A stretch of 64,000 nt of DNA, taken from the NCBI GenBank assembly GCA_025963965.1, contig JAOPZS010000080.1:16790-80789 (forward strand), read 5' to 3'. Made by a program: the position numbers and the translations under genes. Positions 16,256-25,868 of this stretch are shown here, piece by piece. Origin of the DNA: Solirubrobacterales bacterium (GTDB taxonomy: Bacteria; Actinomycetota; Thermoleophilia; Solirubrobacterales; Solirubrobacteraceae). Under the pieces are notes generated by a model, which saw nothing but the letters and a program-made list of their open reading frames with translations, ran no database searches and was not told where the DNA came from. Each line of letters begins with the position of its first letter. Position 1 is the first letter of the stretch.

Positions 16256-18955
16256 CTACTGCTCGCGCAGCAGCGAGCCGAGCGGCAGCGCGCGCAGCCG
16301 ACGGGCGGTGAGCGCGGCGACCAGCACCGCGGTGCCGATCGCGGCCGCGGCGAGCTCGCCGACGTACACCCACGGGATCGCGAGGTGGTCGGGGGGAGGA
16401 TCGAAGACGTGCTGGAGCATCGCGACGAGCATCGCGGCCAGCAGCACGCCGAGCACAGCGGCAAGGGCGAGCGCCGCGACGAGAACCAGGGCCGCCTCGC
16501 TCCAGAGGAACGCACCGATCGTGCGGAGGTTGCCGCCGATAGCGGCCATCGTCGCGAACTCGTGTCGCCGTTCGAGCAGCGCGAGGGCGAGGAACAGCGC
16601 CATCGCGGCGGCGGCCAGCGCGAGCGTGAAGGCCTCCTCGATGCTGCTGATGCCGCGCAGGTCCACCGTCGTGATCGAGCTTGTCGTCTGCTGCGCCTGT
16701 TCGGAGATGTTCTTGACGATCGTCCCGTCGGTTCTGGTCGCGGCTGCGACCGCGCGAGCGGTGCCGGACGGGTCGGTGGCGCTTGCGAACACGACGTTGG
16801 GGCCGCCAGCGTGGTCTAGTGCCTGCAGGTACGCGAGGTTCGCGACCATGAACGAGTCGCGCGGGGCCGAGGGAAACTCCTGGACGATGCCGGCGACGTG
16901 GAACGGAGCGATCCTGAACCTGCCACTGCGACGGTCGAGCACGCGGAGGTTGAGAAGGTCACCGAGGTGCAGCTGATAGTCGGCGATCGTCTCCTTCGAG
17001 ACGAGGATCCCGTCCGGCCGCGCGGCGAGTCGGGCGAGGGTCTGCTTGGCCCCGGAGCCGATGAAGTACGAGTCGCGCAACGTGCTCGCCTTGCCGAAGT
17101 TCTTCGCGTCGATCCCGAACGTGTCCTGCAGGTCGGGGCCCACGTAGGCGTAGGAGTGGTCGAGCGCGGTCGTCGCCTGCACGCCGGGCACCGCCGCGAT
17201 CTTCTGCTGCAGGCGATGCGAGGACGTGACGCCGGGGGGTGCGGTGGCCGTGACGTCGGCGCCCAGCGTCAGCTGCGCGTCGACGTTCGCCTGCTGGTCA
17301 TAGGTGGCGGTGAAGACTCCGAGGTTGACGCCGAACGCGAGCAGCAGGCCGACGATCAGGAGGCCGCGGTTCATCGCCGGCCCGCGGCGGCTGGCGCTGG
17401 CGAGCAGGAATCCTGCCGGCGTACTGGCCCGCCTGCCGGCCGCGCGACTCACCATCCAGGCGAGGGCGCGCCCTCGCAGGCGGACCACGAGCAGCGTCGC
17501 CCCGAGCCACAGCAGCGCCGGGGCGAAGAACATGTAGACCGACAGGGACAGCGTCGGGTTGGAATCCGGGTTGACGACCGCCGAGAACCCCGTGCTGGCG
17601 GTCAGCCAGTAGATCAGGCCGCTGAGCGCCAGAGCGGCGATGTCGAGGTACAGGCGCTGCCACAGGGGCTTTGATTCCCTGCTGACGCTGCGACGGCCCT
17701 CCGAAACGCTCGTCCGCCAGGCCGAGGAGGTCGCGCCGAGACGCGCCGCGGCGGCGCCGCACACCGCCAGCACCACGCACGCCAGCACGGCGATGAGGAC
17801 CCGCGCCGTCGTCAGCCCCAGGCTGCCCTTGATGATCAGCGCGACGGCCGCGAAGGCCGCCCCGGCGCCCAGCAGCCCGGCCGGGATCCCGATCGCGAGG
17901 CTCTCGTAGAGGGCCATGCCGACGAGCGACCGCCGGGTGGCGCCGCGCGCGCGCAGCAGCGCCAGATCGCGGCGGTCGCGCTCGACGGTGCCGAGCGCCG
18001 CCAGGTAGGCGAGCCCCAGTGCGACCAGCGCGCCCGGCAGCGCCAGCATGATGTAGAGCGTCTCCGCGTAGAGCGCGTCACCGGCGGCGATGTTCAGTCG
18101 TTCTGAGAGGTTGTCGACGAACTGGACCTGGCCGGGAAGGCTGCGTTCGACGCGGTGCGCGATCTGCCCGGCCCGCGTGAAGGCCTGCCCGGGGGAGCCG
18201 CCGAGCGCGCTCGGGTCGACCTGAGCCTGGACCTGCCACTGGACCGCCTGCTGCGCTCCCGGCACCGCAGCGCTCCCCGGGGCGCCGGCGGTGCTCGCCG
18301 GCAGCTCGCGCGCGATCGTGGAGTGCAAGGTGTCGAGCGTCGTGATCGCGGCGTTCGCCGGCGGCTGGGCGGGGGCCGGACCGAGCAGCGGGTTCAGCGG
18401 CTGGAAGAGGATGTCGGGCGCCGTGATCAGCGCGACGCCGGACACCGGAAGGGTCACCGGGTGCGCGCCCGGACGAGGCGTCAGCGAGACGCGGTCACCG
18501 ATCTGCGCCTGAAGCGTCGCGGCCAGCTGCTGGTCGAGCACGACCGCGCCCGGTCGAAGTTCGCCCTGCAGCAGCCGGTAGGTGTGGATCGCACGTTCGT
18601 ACCCCGGCGAGACGCCGAGCATCGCGCCGCTGCCGGCGCTCGTGGTCCCGGCGCCGCCGACGTGCGAGGCGGATGCGAACGGCGCCGTCGCCGCGGCGCT
18701 CGCCTGGCGGACGCCTGGCTGGCGCGCGACGCCTTCTGAGACCTTCAGCGCCTGCTCGTAGCTGCCCACCGGCCCCTGCCAGTCCAGCGGCACGCTGCGC
18801 ACGGCCGTGCCGGTCATCGTCCTCAGCGAGTGCCCGACGAACAGCAACATCGAGCCGAGCAGCGCGACTGCCGCCGCCAGCACGAGCATCCGGGTCGCAG
18901 TCCGTCCCGGCGCGCGCAGCAGTCCGGCCATCGCGAGGCGCAGCCCGGCGCTCAC
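16256..18955 (-). CDS. FtsX/MacB-type ABC transporter permease
   Basis: An 899-residue membrane protein. A first membrane helix (RMLVLAAAVALLGSMLLFV) is followed by a large extracytoplasmic domain of about 250 residues, a central block of helices, a second large outside domain (about 560-760), and three closing helices with the typical FtsX C-terminus (FTLALAAAAMALFLALALLERR). This double-FtsX layout is found in exporters of lipids, lipoproteins or antimicrobial peptides. It is the last gene of a four-gene coupled operon with two ATPases and a lipoprotein. Confidence 0.85.
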   Translation of the reverse strand: MSAGLRLAMAGLLRAPGRTATRMLVLAAAVALLGSMLLFVGHSLRTMTGTAVRSVPLDWQGPVGSYEQALKVSEGVARQPGVRQASAAATAPFASASHVGGAGTTSAGSGAMLGVSPGYERAIHTYRLLQGELRPGAVVLDQQLAATLQAQIGDRVSLTPRPGAHPVTLPVSGVALITAPDILFQPLNPLLGPAPAQPPANAAITTLDTLHSTIARELPASTAGAPGSAAVPGAQQAVQWQVQAQVDPSALGGSPGQAFTRAGQIAHRVERSLPGQVQFVDNLSERLNIAAGDALYAETLYIMLALPGALVALGLAYLAALGTVERDRRDLALLRARGATRRSLVGMALYESLAIGIPAGLLGAGAAFAAVALIIKGSLGLTTARVLIAVLACVVLAVCGAAAARLGATSSAWRTSVSEGRRSVSRESKPLWQRLYLDIAALALSGLIYWLTASTGFSAVVNPDSNPTLSLSVYMFFAPALLWLGATLLVVRLRGRALAWMVSRAAGRRASTPAGFLLASASRRGPAMNRGLLIVGLLLAFGVNLGVFTATYDQQANVDAQLTLGADVTATAPPGVTSSHRLQQKIAAVPGVQATTALDHSYAYVGPDLQDTFGIDAKNFGKASTLRDSYFIGSGAKQTLARLAARPDGILVSKETIADYQLHLGDLLNLRVLDRRSGRFRIAPFHVAGIVQEFPSAPRDSFMVANLAYLQALDHAGGPNVVFASATDPSGTARAVAAATRTDGTIVKNISEQAQQTTSSITTVDLRGISSIEEAFTLALAAAAMALFLALALLERRHEFATMAAIGGNLRTIGAFLWSEAALVLVAALALAAVLGVLLAAMLVAMLQHVFDPPPDHLAIPWVYVGELAAAAIGTAVLVAALTARRLRALPLGSLLREQ

Positions 18956-19662
18956 GCGGAGACCTCCGCGGCGAGCACGCGACCGTCGCGCAGCGCGAGG
19001 TCGCGTGGGTACCGCGCGACCACGTCGGCGTCGTGCGTGGCGGTGACCTGGGCGAACCCGAACTCGGCCTGCAGCGCGTCGATCAGGTCGAGCACGCGGA
19101 TTCCGGTGTCTGAGTCGAGGTGTCCGGTGGGCTCGTCGCAGAGCAGCAGCTGCGGGCGCTGCGCCAGCGCTCGGGCGAGCGCGACGCGCTGGGCCTCGCC
19201 GCCTGAGAGCTCCGCGGGCAGCGCGTCGAGCTTCCCGTCGAGCCCGACCAGCCCCAGCAGCTCCTCGGGACCGATCGCGCGCCGGTCAAGGTCGTCGGTG
19301 CGAGAGCGGGCGGCGGCGGCGAACGCCACGTTCTCGAACGCCGTGAAGGTCGGCAGGAGGTTCGAGCTCTGGAAGACGAACGCGATTCCGGCGGCCCTGG
19401 CGCGGCCGCGCCCGGCAGCATCGAGCGTCGAGAGCGGCTCCCCCTGCCAGCTGACCACGCCGCGCGTCGGGACGAGCAGTCCGCCGAGCACGTGCAGGAG
19501 GGTCGTCTTGCCCGAGCCCGATGCTCCGTGCAGGGCCAGCCGTTCTCCGGGCCGGACGGCCAGGTCGATGTCGAGGAGCGCGGAGACCTGCGCGGGGCCG
19601 GTGCCGTGGACGACGGACACGTTCCGGCAGCTGATCAGCTCGGCCGAGAATGAGCTCGTCAT
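18952..19662 (-). CDS. ABC transporter ATPase (LolD/MacB type), second
   Basis: A 236-residue ATPase: Walker A GASGSGKTT, Q-loop FQSSNLLPTF, signature LSGGEAQR, Walker B LLLCDEPTGHLD, and switch ATHD. ATG 19662 forms an ATGA overlap with the previous ATPase stop; the longer reading upstream lies inside that gene. It overlaps the permease start by 4 bases. Confidence 0.88.
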   Translation of the reverse strand: MTSSFSAELISCRNVSVVHGTGPAQVSALLDIDLAVRPGERLALHGASGSGKTTLLHVLGGLLVPTRGVVSWQGEPLSTLDAAGRGRARAAGIAFVFQSSNLLPTFTAFENVAFAAAARSRTDDLDRRAIGPEELLGLVGLDGKLDALPAELSGGEAQRVALARALAQRPQLLLCDEPTGHLDSDTGIRVLDLIDALQAEFGFAQVTATHDADVVARYPRDLALRDGRVLAAEVSA

Positions 19663-20387
19663 GAGATCGCCGTGCCGTCGCGCATCTCGATCACGCGGTC
19701 CGCCGCGGCGGCGACCTGCGCGGAGTGCGTCACGAGAACGACCGTCGAGCCACGCTCGCTGCGGAGCCGTGCGAGCGCTTCGAGCACGATCATCTCGTTG
19801 CTCGCGTCGAGCTCGCCGGTGGGCTCGTCGGCGAGCACGAGCGGCGCCCCCCGCGCGAAGGCGGAGGCGATCGCCACGCGCTGCTGCTCTCCTCCGGAGA
19901 GTGCGGCGGCGGTGTGTCGCGTGCGCTGCCCGAGCCCGAACGTCGCCAGCGCGTCGTCGGCCTCGCGACCCGGGTCCTCGGCGCCGGCAAGGCGCAGCGC
20001 GAGCGCGACGTTCTCTCGCGCGGAGAGCAGCGGCCACAGGTTGTCGCTCTGGAAGATCAGCGCGAGCTCGCGCGCCCGGTAGCGCGACCGCTCGAGCTCG
20101 TCGAGCTGCTGCAGCGGCCTACCGTTGACCCGCACCTCGCCCGCGGACGGCTCGTCGAGCGCCGCCGCCAGCACCAGCATCGTGCTCTTCCCGCATCCCG
20201 ACGGACCGAGCACGGCGACGAACTCCCCCTCCTCGATCTTCATCTCGAGGCCGCGCAGAGCCACCGTCTCGGTCGGCCCGGAGCGATAGATCTTGAAGAC
20301 GTCACGCAGCTGCAGGGTCGGCCACGTGAGCTGCTGCTCGTGCTCCGGCTCGCGCCACAGGCTGTGCGGAAGTGCCCGGCTGCTCAT
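19659..20387 (-). CDS. ABC transporter ATPase (LolD/MacB type), first
   Basis: A 242-residue ATPase: Walker A GPSGCGKST, Q-loop FQSDNLWPLL, signature LSGGEQQR, Walker B LVLADEPTGELD, and VTHS where a histidine switch precedes Ser in place of the usual Asp. It overlaps the lipoprotein gene by 4 bases upstream and the second ATPase by 4 bases downstream. Two different ATPases for one permease could form a heterodimer. Confidence 0.88.
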   Translation of the reverse strand: MSSRALPHSLWREPEHEQQLTWPTLQLRDVFKIYRSGPTETVALRGLEMKIEEGEFVAVLGPSGCGKSTMLVLAAALDEPSAGEVRVNGRPLQQLDELERSRYRARELALIFQSDNLWPLLSARENVALALRLAGAEDPGREADDALATFGLGQRTRHTAAALSGGEQQRVAIASAFARGAPLVLADEPTGELDASNEMIVLEALARLRSERGSTVVLVTHSAQVAAAADRVIEMRDGTAIS

Positions 20388-21031
20388 CGCCAGCGGAAGC
20401 TGTTGATCATTTTCCGGTACGCGTCGACGTTGTCGACGCCGCGCTGGGTGCCGAGGTCAACCGTGGCGTTCCACGGTCCGTGGTTGAGCACGTAGCGGTC
20501 GACGATCAGCGTCACGCTGCGGTTGGTGACAGGGTTGGGCGGGCTCTGTGTCGTGTACACGGAGGCGATCGCCTGCCCGCTGCCGAGCCCCACGGCCCGC
20601 GGTGGCGTGAACGCCAGCGACGGGGTCTTGGCCTTCAGGGCGTTCAGCGCCGCGGACACCGAGGAGGCACTCGCAGCGGCCCCGTGCGCGAGCACGATGT
20701 GGACGATGTTGTTCTTGCTTCGGAAGGTCACGTCGGCACCGGAGCCGCTCTGGGTCCACCCCTCCGGGTACTTGATCGAGTACCCGGCCGCTCCGGTGTC
20801 GGTGAACGTGAGGAAGTTCTGGTTGTCGGGGATGTCCCCGGTCGCCGCGGAGCGTGCCTCGGCCGACAGGGCTCCGGCGGCGGCTTCAGGGGTGCTCGCC
20901 GACCCGCCGACGGAGCTCGTGCCGGCGCTCGAGCCCGAGCTGGAGGTTTTCGCGCTCGAGCCGCAGCCGCCGGCCGCTGCGAGCGCGACGGCGCAGGACG
21001 CGCCTGCGAGGAGCCTGAAGGTCAAGTGCAT
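20384..21031 (-). CDS. Lipoprotein of the FtsX exporter operon
   Basis: A 215-residue protein with a signal peptide ending in a lipobox (ALAAAGGC, lipidated Cys about residue 23), a Ser/Gly linker, and a beta-rich domain containing YSIKYPEGWTQSGSGADVTF. PsbP/LpqN-like lipoproteins have this look. It is the first gene of the operon and sits divergent, 79 bases away, from the two-component genes. It may act as an outside partner of the FtsX permease. Confidence 0.75.
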   Translation of the reverse strand: MHLTFRLLAGASCAVALAAAGGCGSSAKTSSSGSSAGTSSVGGSASTPEAAAGALSAEARSAATGDIPDNQNFLTFTDTGAAGYSIKYPEGWTQSGSGADVTFRSKNNIVHIVLAHGAAASASSVSAALNALKAKTPSLAFTPPRAVGLGSGQAIASVYTTQSPPNPVTNRSVTLIVDRYVLNHGPWNATVDLGTQRGVDNVDAYRKMINSFRWR

Positions 21032-21110
21032 GCCGGTACCGTCGCGATATCACCTGACGATCTCCTGAACAGCGTCGGGTCGGGCTGGATCGGCGCGCGA
21101 TACTGGGGCG

Positions 21111-21779
21111 ATGCAGCCGTCCCTGCTGATCGTCGAGGACGACCTGGCCCTCCGCGAATCACTCGTCCGCAGCCTCCGCGCTGCCGGCTTCGCGGTGACA
21201 GGCGTCGCGACCGGAAGCGAGGTCCTCACCCACGCCGAGCATCACCCGCCCGACGCGCTCGTGATCGACATCGGCCTCCCCGACGCCGACGGACGCGACG
21301 TCTGCCAGGCGCTGCGCGCCGGCGGTGTGAACTGCCCCGTGCTGTTCCTCAGCGCTCGCGATGCGCTGACCGACCGTCTCAGCGGCTTCAGTGCCGGCGG
21401 CGACGACTACGTGACCAAGCCGTTCGACGTCGACGAGGTCGTGGCTCGGCTGCACGCGCTGCTCAAACGCGCGAGCGCCGAGCGCCTGGAGCCGCCGGAC
21501 GGGGCTCTGCGCCTGGACCCCGCGGAGCTGTCGGTGTCGGTCGACGGGCGCTCGGAGACGCTCACGCCGACCGAGTTCAGGCTGCTGGCGGCGCTCGCCT
21601 CGCGCCCGGGCCGGGCGGTCGACCGTCGAGCGCTCGTGCAGGCGGCGTGGCCGCACGGCGCGATCGTCCACGAGAACACCCTCGACGTCTACATCGCCAG
21701 GCTGCGCCGCAAGCTCGCGAAGCTCGAACCCGCACCGTCGATCACGACCCAGCACGGCGTCGGCTACCGGCTCGCATGA
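21111..21779 (+). CDS. OmpR-family response regulator
   Basis: A 222-residue regulator. The receiver domain has acidic pocket E9-D10-D11, phospho-acceptor D53 (VIDIGLPD) and K103 (YVTKPFD). The C-terminal winged helix includes LTPTEFRLLAALASRPGR and TLDVYIARLRRKL. It is coupled to the kinase by an ATGA overlap. The divergent FtsX operon is the obvious candidate target. Confidence 0.92.
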   Translation: MQPSLLIVEDDLALRESLVRSLRAAGFAVTGVATGSEVLTHAEHHPPDALVIDIGLPDADGRDVCQALRAGGVNCPVLFLSARDALTDRLSGFSAGGDDYVTKPFDVDEVVARLHALLKRASAERLEPPDGALRLDPAELSVSVDGRSETLTPTEFRLLAALASRPGRAVDRRALVQAAWPHGAIVHENTLDVYIARLRRKLAKLEPAPSITTQHGVGYRLA

Positions 21780-23137
21780 AGCTCGCGAACGTGGGGCTTC
21801 GCGGCCGCCTGCTGACCTCCGTCACGGTCGCTTTCGGGCTGTTCCTGGCAGTGCTCACACTCGCCTTCAATCTCGTGCTCGGAGCAAGGCTGAACGCGGA
21901 CGCCGACGGCGTGCTCGCGGCGCGAGCGGCGGCCGCCGTATCGAGCGTCGCGGTGCGAGGCGGGCGGCTGCGTCTGCCGGACGCCCCCGACGAACGCGTT
22001 CCGGACGCGCGGCTGTGGGTGTTCGAAGGCGCCTTGGCGCTCGAGCGGCCGCAGCACGTCGATCGAACCGACGATCGCGCCGCCGCCGAACTCGCGGCGC
22101 GCGCTCCCGCGCGCCGGTACATCGCGGCCACCCACACCCGCCTTCAGGCAGTCCCGGTCGTGCAGGGCGGGCGGCGGCTCGGCACGGTCGTGGTCGGTGT
22201 CTCGCTGCGCCCGTACGAGGAAACGCGGCAGACCGCGCTGCTCGGATCGCTGGCGCTGGCGGTCGCGATGTTCCTCGCGGTGGCGCTGAGCGCCGCCTGG
22301 CTGATCACGCACGCGCTGCGGCCGGTCGCCCGGATGACGCTTCAGGCCGCCGACTGGAGCGAGCACGACCTCGACCGGCGCTTCTCGCTCGGCGCGCCAC
22401 GTGACGAGCTGACACGGCTGGCCTTCATGCTCGACCGGCTGCTCGACCGGCTCGCGGCAAGCCTTCGCCACGAGCAGCGGCTGTCGGCGGAGCTCTCACA
22501 CGAGCTGCGAACGCCTCTGTCGACGATCGCCGCGGACGCGCAGTACACGCTGCGCCACACGAACCTCTCCGAGGAGGCGCGGGAGGCCGTCGAGCAGATC
22601 CTCGCCGCCGCGCACCGCATGACGCAGACCCTCGACACGCTGATCGCAGCCGCGCGCGCCGAGCTGGACCCCCATCGCGGTTCGAGCAACGCCGCAGCGT
22701 GCGTGCGGGCGGCGGTCGAGGTCGTGGGCCGTGCTGCGACCGGCGCTCCGCGGGTGGAGATCTCGATCGAGGACGAGTCGCTGCGTGTTGCCGTCGAGCA
22801 GGCGCTGGTGGAACGGATGCTCGCACCGCTGATCGAAAACGCCCGGCGTCACGCCGTCGAGACGGTGGCGGTCGCAGTCGCCCGGGACGGGGACGACGTG
22901 CAGTTCTCGATCGCCGACGACGGCGCCGGTGTCTCGCCCGAGGAGCTCGAGAGCATCTTCGAGCCGGGACGGCGTGGCGGCGCCGGCTCGACGGTCGTCT
23001 CGATGGGAGCCGGCCTCGGGCTGGCCCTCGCGCGGCGCCTGGCTCGCTCGGCCGGCGGCGGTGTGCAGGCGCACGCCTCGCCACGCGGCGGCCTGTTCAC
23101 GGTCACGCTGCCACGCGATCAGACGGATCCCGCCTAG
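21776..23137 (+). CDS. Sensor histidine kinase
   Basis: A 453-residue kinase starting at ATG 21776, which overlaps the regulator's stop; a longer open frame upstream is an artefact. It has two membrane helices (about 14-36 and 155-178) around a 115-residue outside domain, HAMP at about 180-232, phospho-acceptor H242 in ELSHELRTPLST, an N-box with IENARRHAV, DDGAGVSPEEL, and a degenerate G2 box. The outside domain is too short and plain to name a ligand. Confidence 0.92.
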   Translation: MKLANVGLRGRLLTSVTVAFGLFLAVLTLAFNLVLGARLNADADGVLAARAAAAVSSVAVRGGRLRLPDAPDERVPDARLWVFEGALALERPQHVDRTDDRAAAELAARAPARRYIAATHTRLQAVPVVQGGRRLGTVVVGVSLRPYEETRQTALLGSLALAVAMFLAVALSAAWLITHALRPVARMTLQAADWSEHDLDRRFSLGAPRDELTRLAFMLDRLLDRLAASLRHEQRLSAELSHELRTPLSTIAADAQYTLRHTNLSEEAREAVEQILAAAHRMTQTLDTLIAAARAELDPHRGSSNAAACVRAAVEVVGRAATGAPRVEISIEDESLRVAVEQALVERMLAPLIENARRHAVETVAVAVARDGDDVQFSIADDGAGVSPEELESIFEPGRRGGAGSTVVSMGAGLGLALARRLARSAGGGVQAHASPRGGLFTVTLPRDQTDPA

Positions 23138-23279
23138 CGGCTCGCTCCCTCGGCACCCCGTCCGGAGCGGGGAACTGAACGGCAACCACCGGTTCCGGCG
23201 CCGCGATCGGCCACACTGGTAGGGCCTCTCCGGCAGAGCGGCTTGTGCGAGGGCGAGACCCGACCAGAGGAGACCGATC

Positions 23280-23990
23280 ATGAGCGAAGTCAGAACCCGT
23301 CCCGCAGCCGACCCCGAGCCACTGGGAGGCGCCGGCTACAACGAAGGGGCCTTCGGCGGCCGGGCCACGGCCCGCGACGAGACGAGGGCGGTGTTCGGAC
23401 AGGTGATGGGCCTCGTCGCCCTCACCGTCGGCTGCGCGGCGCTCGGCGCCTACCTCGGGCGAAACCTCTCCGGTGGCGCCGGGATCGTGTCGTTCATCCT
23501 TGCCTTCGGCTGCATCTTCGGGCTCAACATCGCCGCCACGCGCGGGCGCGAGCAGCTCGCGATCGGGTTCCTGTTCGGGCTCGGCGTGCTGCTCGGCGCC
23601 GCCGTCGGCCCGGTGCTGGCGAGGTATGCGGAAACCGATCCCTCTGTTCTCTGGCAGGCGTCGGGCGCGACGGCCGCCTTCGTCGGCGGCCTGGGAGCTT
23701 TCGGCTACGCCACGCGCCGCGACCTGTCGTCGTGGGCGCGGACGCTGTTCTGGGCGCTCCTGGCGCTGATCGTGTTCGGAATCGTCGCGATCTTCGTCTC
23801 GATCCCCCACGCCAACATCATCTATGCCGTACTCGGCCTGGTGGTCTTCGGCGGCTTCACGATCTTTGACTTCAACCGGCTGCGCAGGGCCAATCCACGC
23901 AGCGCCGTGCCGATCGCGGCGTCGATATTCCTCGACATCTTCAACGTGTTCCTGTTCATGCTCGAGCTGCTCGGGGGCTCGCGCCGCTAG
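23280..23990 (+). CDS. Bax inhibitor-1/YccA family membrane protein
   Basis: A 236-residue protein with a hydrophilic 35-residue N-terminus and about seven membrane helices ending in IFLDIFNVFLFMLELLGG, the conserved BI-1 C-terminal helix, and DFNRLR just before it. Members are pH-sensitive calcium-leak-like membrane proteins. AGAGGAGACC precedes ATG 23280. Its 3' end overlaps the convergent HdeD-like gene by 4 bases. Confidence 0.88.
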   Translation: MSEVRTRPAADPEPLGGAGYNEGAFGGRATARDETRAVFGQVMGLVALTVGCAALGAYLGRNLSGGAGIVSFILAFGCIFGLNIAATRGREQLAIGFLFGLGVLLGAAVGPVLARYAETDPSVLWQASGATAAFVGGLGAFGYATRRDLSSWARTLFWALLALIVFGIVAIFVSIPHANIIYAVLGLVVFGGFTIFDFNRLRRANPRSAVPIAASIFLDIFNVFLFMLELLGGSRR

Positions 23991-24637
23991 ATCCCGCGGG
24001 GTACGGAACCGGGTGGCTGGCGGCTCACCTCGCCTCCCAGGCGTTTGCCGAGCAGCTGCGCGGCGGCAAGGGCCCGCACGCTCCAGAAGAGCAGGTTGAC
24101 GCCGACGAGCAGACCGATCGCCCACGCCGCGGAGCTCGGTAGTTCGACTGCGATCAGGACACCGAGCAGAATCGAGACGCCGCCGCCGAGGAAGGCCATC
24201 GCCCGCCCCTCGGCGGCTGCCCGCTGCATCGCTACGGCGATGGACAGCAGGCCGCTCGCGAACAGCCAGACTGCGAGCACGAAGGTGAGGGTCACGGTGC
24301 CGCTCAGGGGGAACACCAGCAGATAGAGGCCCGCCGCCAACGTGATCAGCGCCTCCAGGCCCCTGAGCGGCGCGCGGTGTGAGACGGCGTGCACGGCCGC
24401 GGTGATCCCGCCGAACAGCAGCACCCAGCCGATGAAGACCGCGATCGTCACCGATGCGACGATCGGCACGGCAATCGCCACAAGGCCGCCGAGGAGCGCC
24501 AGCGCAGCGGTGACGAACAGCACCGTGCGGGCGCGTCTCATCTCCTCCGGTGCCAAGGGAGCTCCCGCGATCCATGCCGCCAGGCCGCCGGGATAGCCCT
24601 CTGCTCGAGCCCACTGCTCGTTCCATTGCTGTGCCAT
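23987..24637 (-). CDS. HdeD family (DUF308) membrane protein
   Basis: A 216-residue protein with six evenly spaced membrane helices, including FVTAALALLGGLVAIAVP and GWVLLFGGITAAVHAV. This is the duplicated three-helix DUF308 layout of HdeD acid-resistance proteins. Function in actinobacteria is not established. Confidence 0.82.
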   Translation of the reverse strand: MAQQWNEQWARAEGYPGGLAAWIAGAPLAPEEMRRARTVLFVTAALALLGGLVAIAVPIVASVTIAVFIGWVLLFGGITAAVHAVSHRAPLRGLEALITLAAGLYLLVFPLSGTVTLTFVLAVWLFASGLLSIAVAMQRAAAEGRAMAFLGGGVSILLGVLIAVELPSSAAWAIGLLVGVNLLFWSVRALAAAQLLGKRLGGEVSRQPPGSVPRGI

Positions 24638-24707
24638 CGTGCGCTCCTCGGTCGTGGTTTCCGATCACTGCAATAGGTCACGACGAGGCGGTTGCCAGTC
24701 GCCGCGA

Positions 24708-25172
24708 CTAGCTCTGGTCTGCCACCGGGTGCGCCTCGGAGACCGGGCGCAGATGGGGCTCGAGCCACGCCTGCAGCCGCGCCGGCGGGGCGGCTCCCGT
24801 CAGGCGGTCCACCTCGGCCCCGTCGCGGATCAGCAGGAGCAGCGGGATGCCCCGCACGTCGTATCGCGCCGAGATCGCGGGCGCCTCGTCGACGTTCAGC
24901 TTGACGACCTTGAGGCGACCGGCGTTCTCGCGCGCGAGCCGTTCGACCGTCGGTGAGACCATCCGACACGGCCCGCACCAGGGCGCCCAGAAATCGACGA
25001 GCACGGGCAGTGACGAGGCGAGCTCCTGCGCAAAGGCATCCGGCGTCGCCTCGACGATCCACGGCAGGTCCGCGTGGCAGACGCTGCATCGCGGCGCTCC
25101 CTGCGTGCTACGGCGGACCCGGTTGCGCGTACCGCACCGCGGACAGGCGACGATCGTGCCCTCGCCGGCCAT
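24708..25172 (-). CDS. Thioredoxin 2 type (zinc-ribbon thioredoxin)
   Basis: A 154-residue protein. The N-terminal zinc ribbon uses C10, C13, C29 and C32 (CPRCG, CSVCH). The thioredoxin fold follows with redox centre WCGPC (C66/C69), then IPLLLLIRDG carrying the conserved cis-proline. It reduces protein disulfides, and Trx2 types are often induced by oxidative stress. I take ATG 25172; a neighbouring GTG and a longer frame exist but have no better ribosome site. It lies 64 bases downstream of an Hsp20 gene in the same direction. Confidence 0.88.
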   Translation of the reverse strand: MAGEGTIVACPRCGTRNRVRRSTQGAPRCSVCHADLPWIVEATPDAFAQELASSLPVLVDFWAPWCGPCRMVSPTVERLARENAGRLKVVKLNVDEAPAISARYDVRGIPLLLLIRDGAEVDRLTGAAPPARLQAWLEPHLRPVSEAHPVADQS

Positions 25173-25236
25173 CACGCACGAGGGGAGTGGAGATCGGCGA
25201 CGGGCATAGCGGGACTCCGCTGCTGGGCGGCTGCTC

Positions 25237-25743
25237 TCACCGCTCCGCGCCCGCGTTCTCGGTCCGGCCGCCGCCGTCGGTCTCCTGCCGGCCCTCCGAG
25301 CGCGCCTGCGCGCGGCCGCCGCCGTTCGTCTCACCCTTGATCTCGATGCGCCGTGCGCTCGGCCGCTGCGGCTTGGGAATCCGCAGCGTCAGCACGCCAT
25401 CGGAGAGGGACGCCTCGATCGCGTCGGGATCGAGGCCCCCGGGCACCCGCAGGCTGCGCTCGAACCGGCCGAAGCCGCGCTCGATGCGGTGCGCCGGCGC
25501 GCTGCCCTGGTCACGCTCGTACGGGTAAGGGCGCTCCCCGCGGACGGTCAGCACGTCGTTCTCGAGCTCGATCTCCAGGTCCTCTGAGCGCAGACCCGGC
25601 ACGTCCATGTAGACGTGGACCCCGTTGTCGTCGACGAGCAGGTCGGCGGGCGGAACGAACGCGCCCACGGACCCGGGCGTCTGCATCGCCTGGCTCAGCT
25701 CTCGCAGCCACGGCGCGAATGGCTCGACCAGCATCGTCGTCAT
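25237..25743 (-). CDS. Small heat-shock protein Hsp20 (alpha-crystallin), A
   Basis: A 168-residue protein. The alpha-crystallin domain spans about 30-135: VHVYMDVPGLRSEDLEIELE, LTVRGERPYP, and the closing GVLTLRIPKP with the G-x-L-x-(I/V)-P motif. The Gln/Gly/Arg-rich tail after residue 140 is disordered. It is an ATP-independent holdase. It lies 125 bases downstream of the Hsp20-B/PCD/eRF1-like operon and may have its own promoter. Confidence 0.92.
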   Translation of the reverse strand: MTTMLVEPFAPWLRELSQAMQTPGSVGAFVPPADLLVDDNGVHVYMDVPGLRSEDLEIELENDVLTVRGERPYPYERDQGSAPAHRIERGFGRFERSLRVPGGLDPDAIEASLSDGVLTLRIPKPQRPSARRIEIKGETNGGGRAQARSEGRQETDGGGRTENAGAER

Positions 25744-25868
25744 CGGACTCTCCGTTTCTCTCGCTTCGAGGTCTCGCGGTGCGAGCCTCCCGTCTCGGTG
25801 GTAGGACGCGTGGCGGCCCGGTCAACCGCGCGCTGGGCCCGAACGCGGCCGCGGCGCCGGCTGGAAAG

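Noticed and set aside
20372-21775. Long upstream extension of the sensor kinase frame
   Set aside because: Runs antisense to the lipoprotein gene and through the response regulator in another frame; ATG 21776 with stop overlap is far better.
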